From Bin5 sp965232575 (lineage in GTDB: Bacteria > Chloroflexota > Anaerolineae > Caldilineales > Caldilineaceae), in contig CBDDPZ010000008.1 of NCBI GenBank assembly GCA_965232575.1, forward strand, positions 1,240,001 to 1,304,000: 64,000 bases of DNA, written 5' to 3'. Positions 63,812 to 64,000 of this stretch are shown here, piece by piece. Below the pieces are notes generated by a model that worked only from the letters and a program-made list of their open reading frames with translations, did no database searches and was not told where the DNA came from. The position numbers and the translations under genes were made by a program. Within the stretch, counting starts at the first letter, position 1. Each line of letters begins with the position of its first letter.

Positions 63812-64000
63812 GGAGGGGCTTTTCCGTAGTGGGCAGAATTTGTTTATCTTACACTGAATCCGCCCCCGCGACGAAAATGTTTCAAACGATGTCCGCCTAC
63901 GCAGGTGGACACTCGCCCCTGGCCCGGTCTGGGGCCCGCCCTAAACTTCCCCCAAATGGACCGATTCCGGCCACCCTTTCTGATAGGCATTTCCTTCCTT
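63812..64000. other. Intergenic end of window
   Basis: About 190 bases upstream of the MFS gene. One hairpin of 8 base pairs (63891-63910 region, GTCCGCCT with AGGTGGAC); no other feature seen. Confidence 0.4.

Overview
The window is a GC-rich bacterial chromosome segment, most likely from a member of the Chloroflexota (Caldilineae/Anaerolineae-like). The phylum call is an inference from several things together: long TP/PT-rich linkers in exported proteins, a DUF951 gene beside a Nif3-family gene, a polymer-forming (bactofilin-like) membrane protein, a caspase-like giant protein, and degenerate ACTG/CAGT intergenic repeats. No rRNA, tRNA or CRISPR array was found.

Layout. 1-6.2 kb: 3'-truncated fabF, a divergent MarR-type regulator, and a two-gene heterodimeric ABC exporter. 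6.2-9.5 kb: a large membrane-anchored GH3 protein. 9.6-18.1 kb: an information-processing block (uvrB with an SOS-type operator, gyrA, an ECF sigma/anti-sigma pair on the opposite strand, dnaN), with two families of short intergenic repeats between the genes. 18.2-21.5 kb: a single-chain type IIG/ISP-like restriction-modification gene carrying two compensating frameshifts. 21.7-29.1 kb: PhyH-type dioxygenase, S51-type peptidase with a CysRS-like tail, membrane spermidine-synthase-like protein, PIG-L deacetylase, polymer-forming membrane protein, DUF951 and Nif3. 29.2-29.5 kb: a short SelW/Rdx-family gene with an in-frame UGA at the U of a CxxU motif, a probable selenoprotein. 29.7-37.8 kb: Tat lipoprotein with a clan-A glycosidase look, small membrane proteins, HNH nuclease, AMP-forming acyl-CoA synthetase and an ABC-F ATPase. 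37.9-42.2 kb: caspase/alpha-beta-hydrolase fusion and a PD-(D/E)XK-like protein. 42.4-46.4 kb (minus): apgM, sirtuin, rmuC, DUF899. 46.5-52.4 kb (minus): an oligopeptide-type ABC importer in which a permease and an ATPase are fused, followed by an orphan MalK/UgpC-type ATPase to 53.8 kb. 54.6-60.2 kb: clpS, a molybdopterin-domain protein, hyuA, a small membrane protein and hyuB. 60.3-62.4 kb: a low-GC restriction-modification island with a decayed endonuclease gene, intact controller and methyltransferase genes, and a clear operator. 62.4-63.8 kb: an MFS exporter.

The most unusual items are the probable selenoprotein, the two restriction genes both broken by small indels while the methyltransferase functions look preserved, the caspase-hydrolase fusion, the SOS operator at uvrB, and a short repeat family whose copies sit just in front of start codons. 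All functional assignments come from reading motifs by eye; no alignment or folding program was run.
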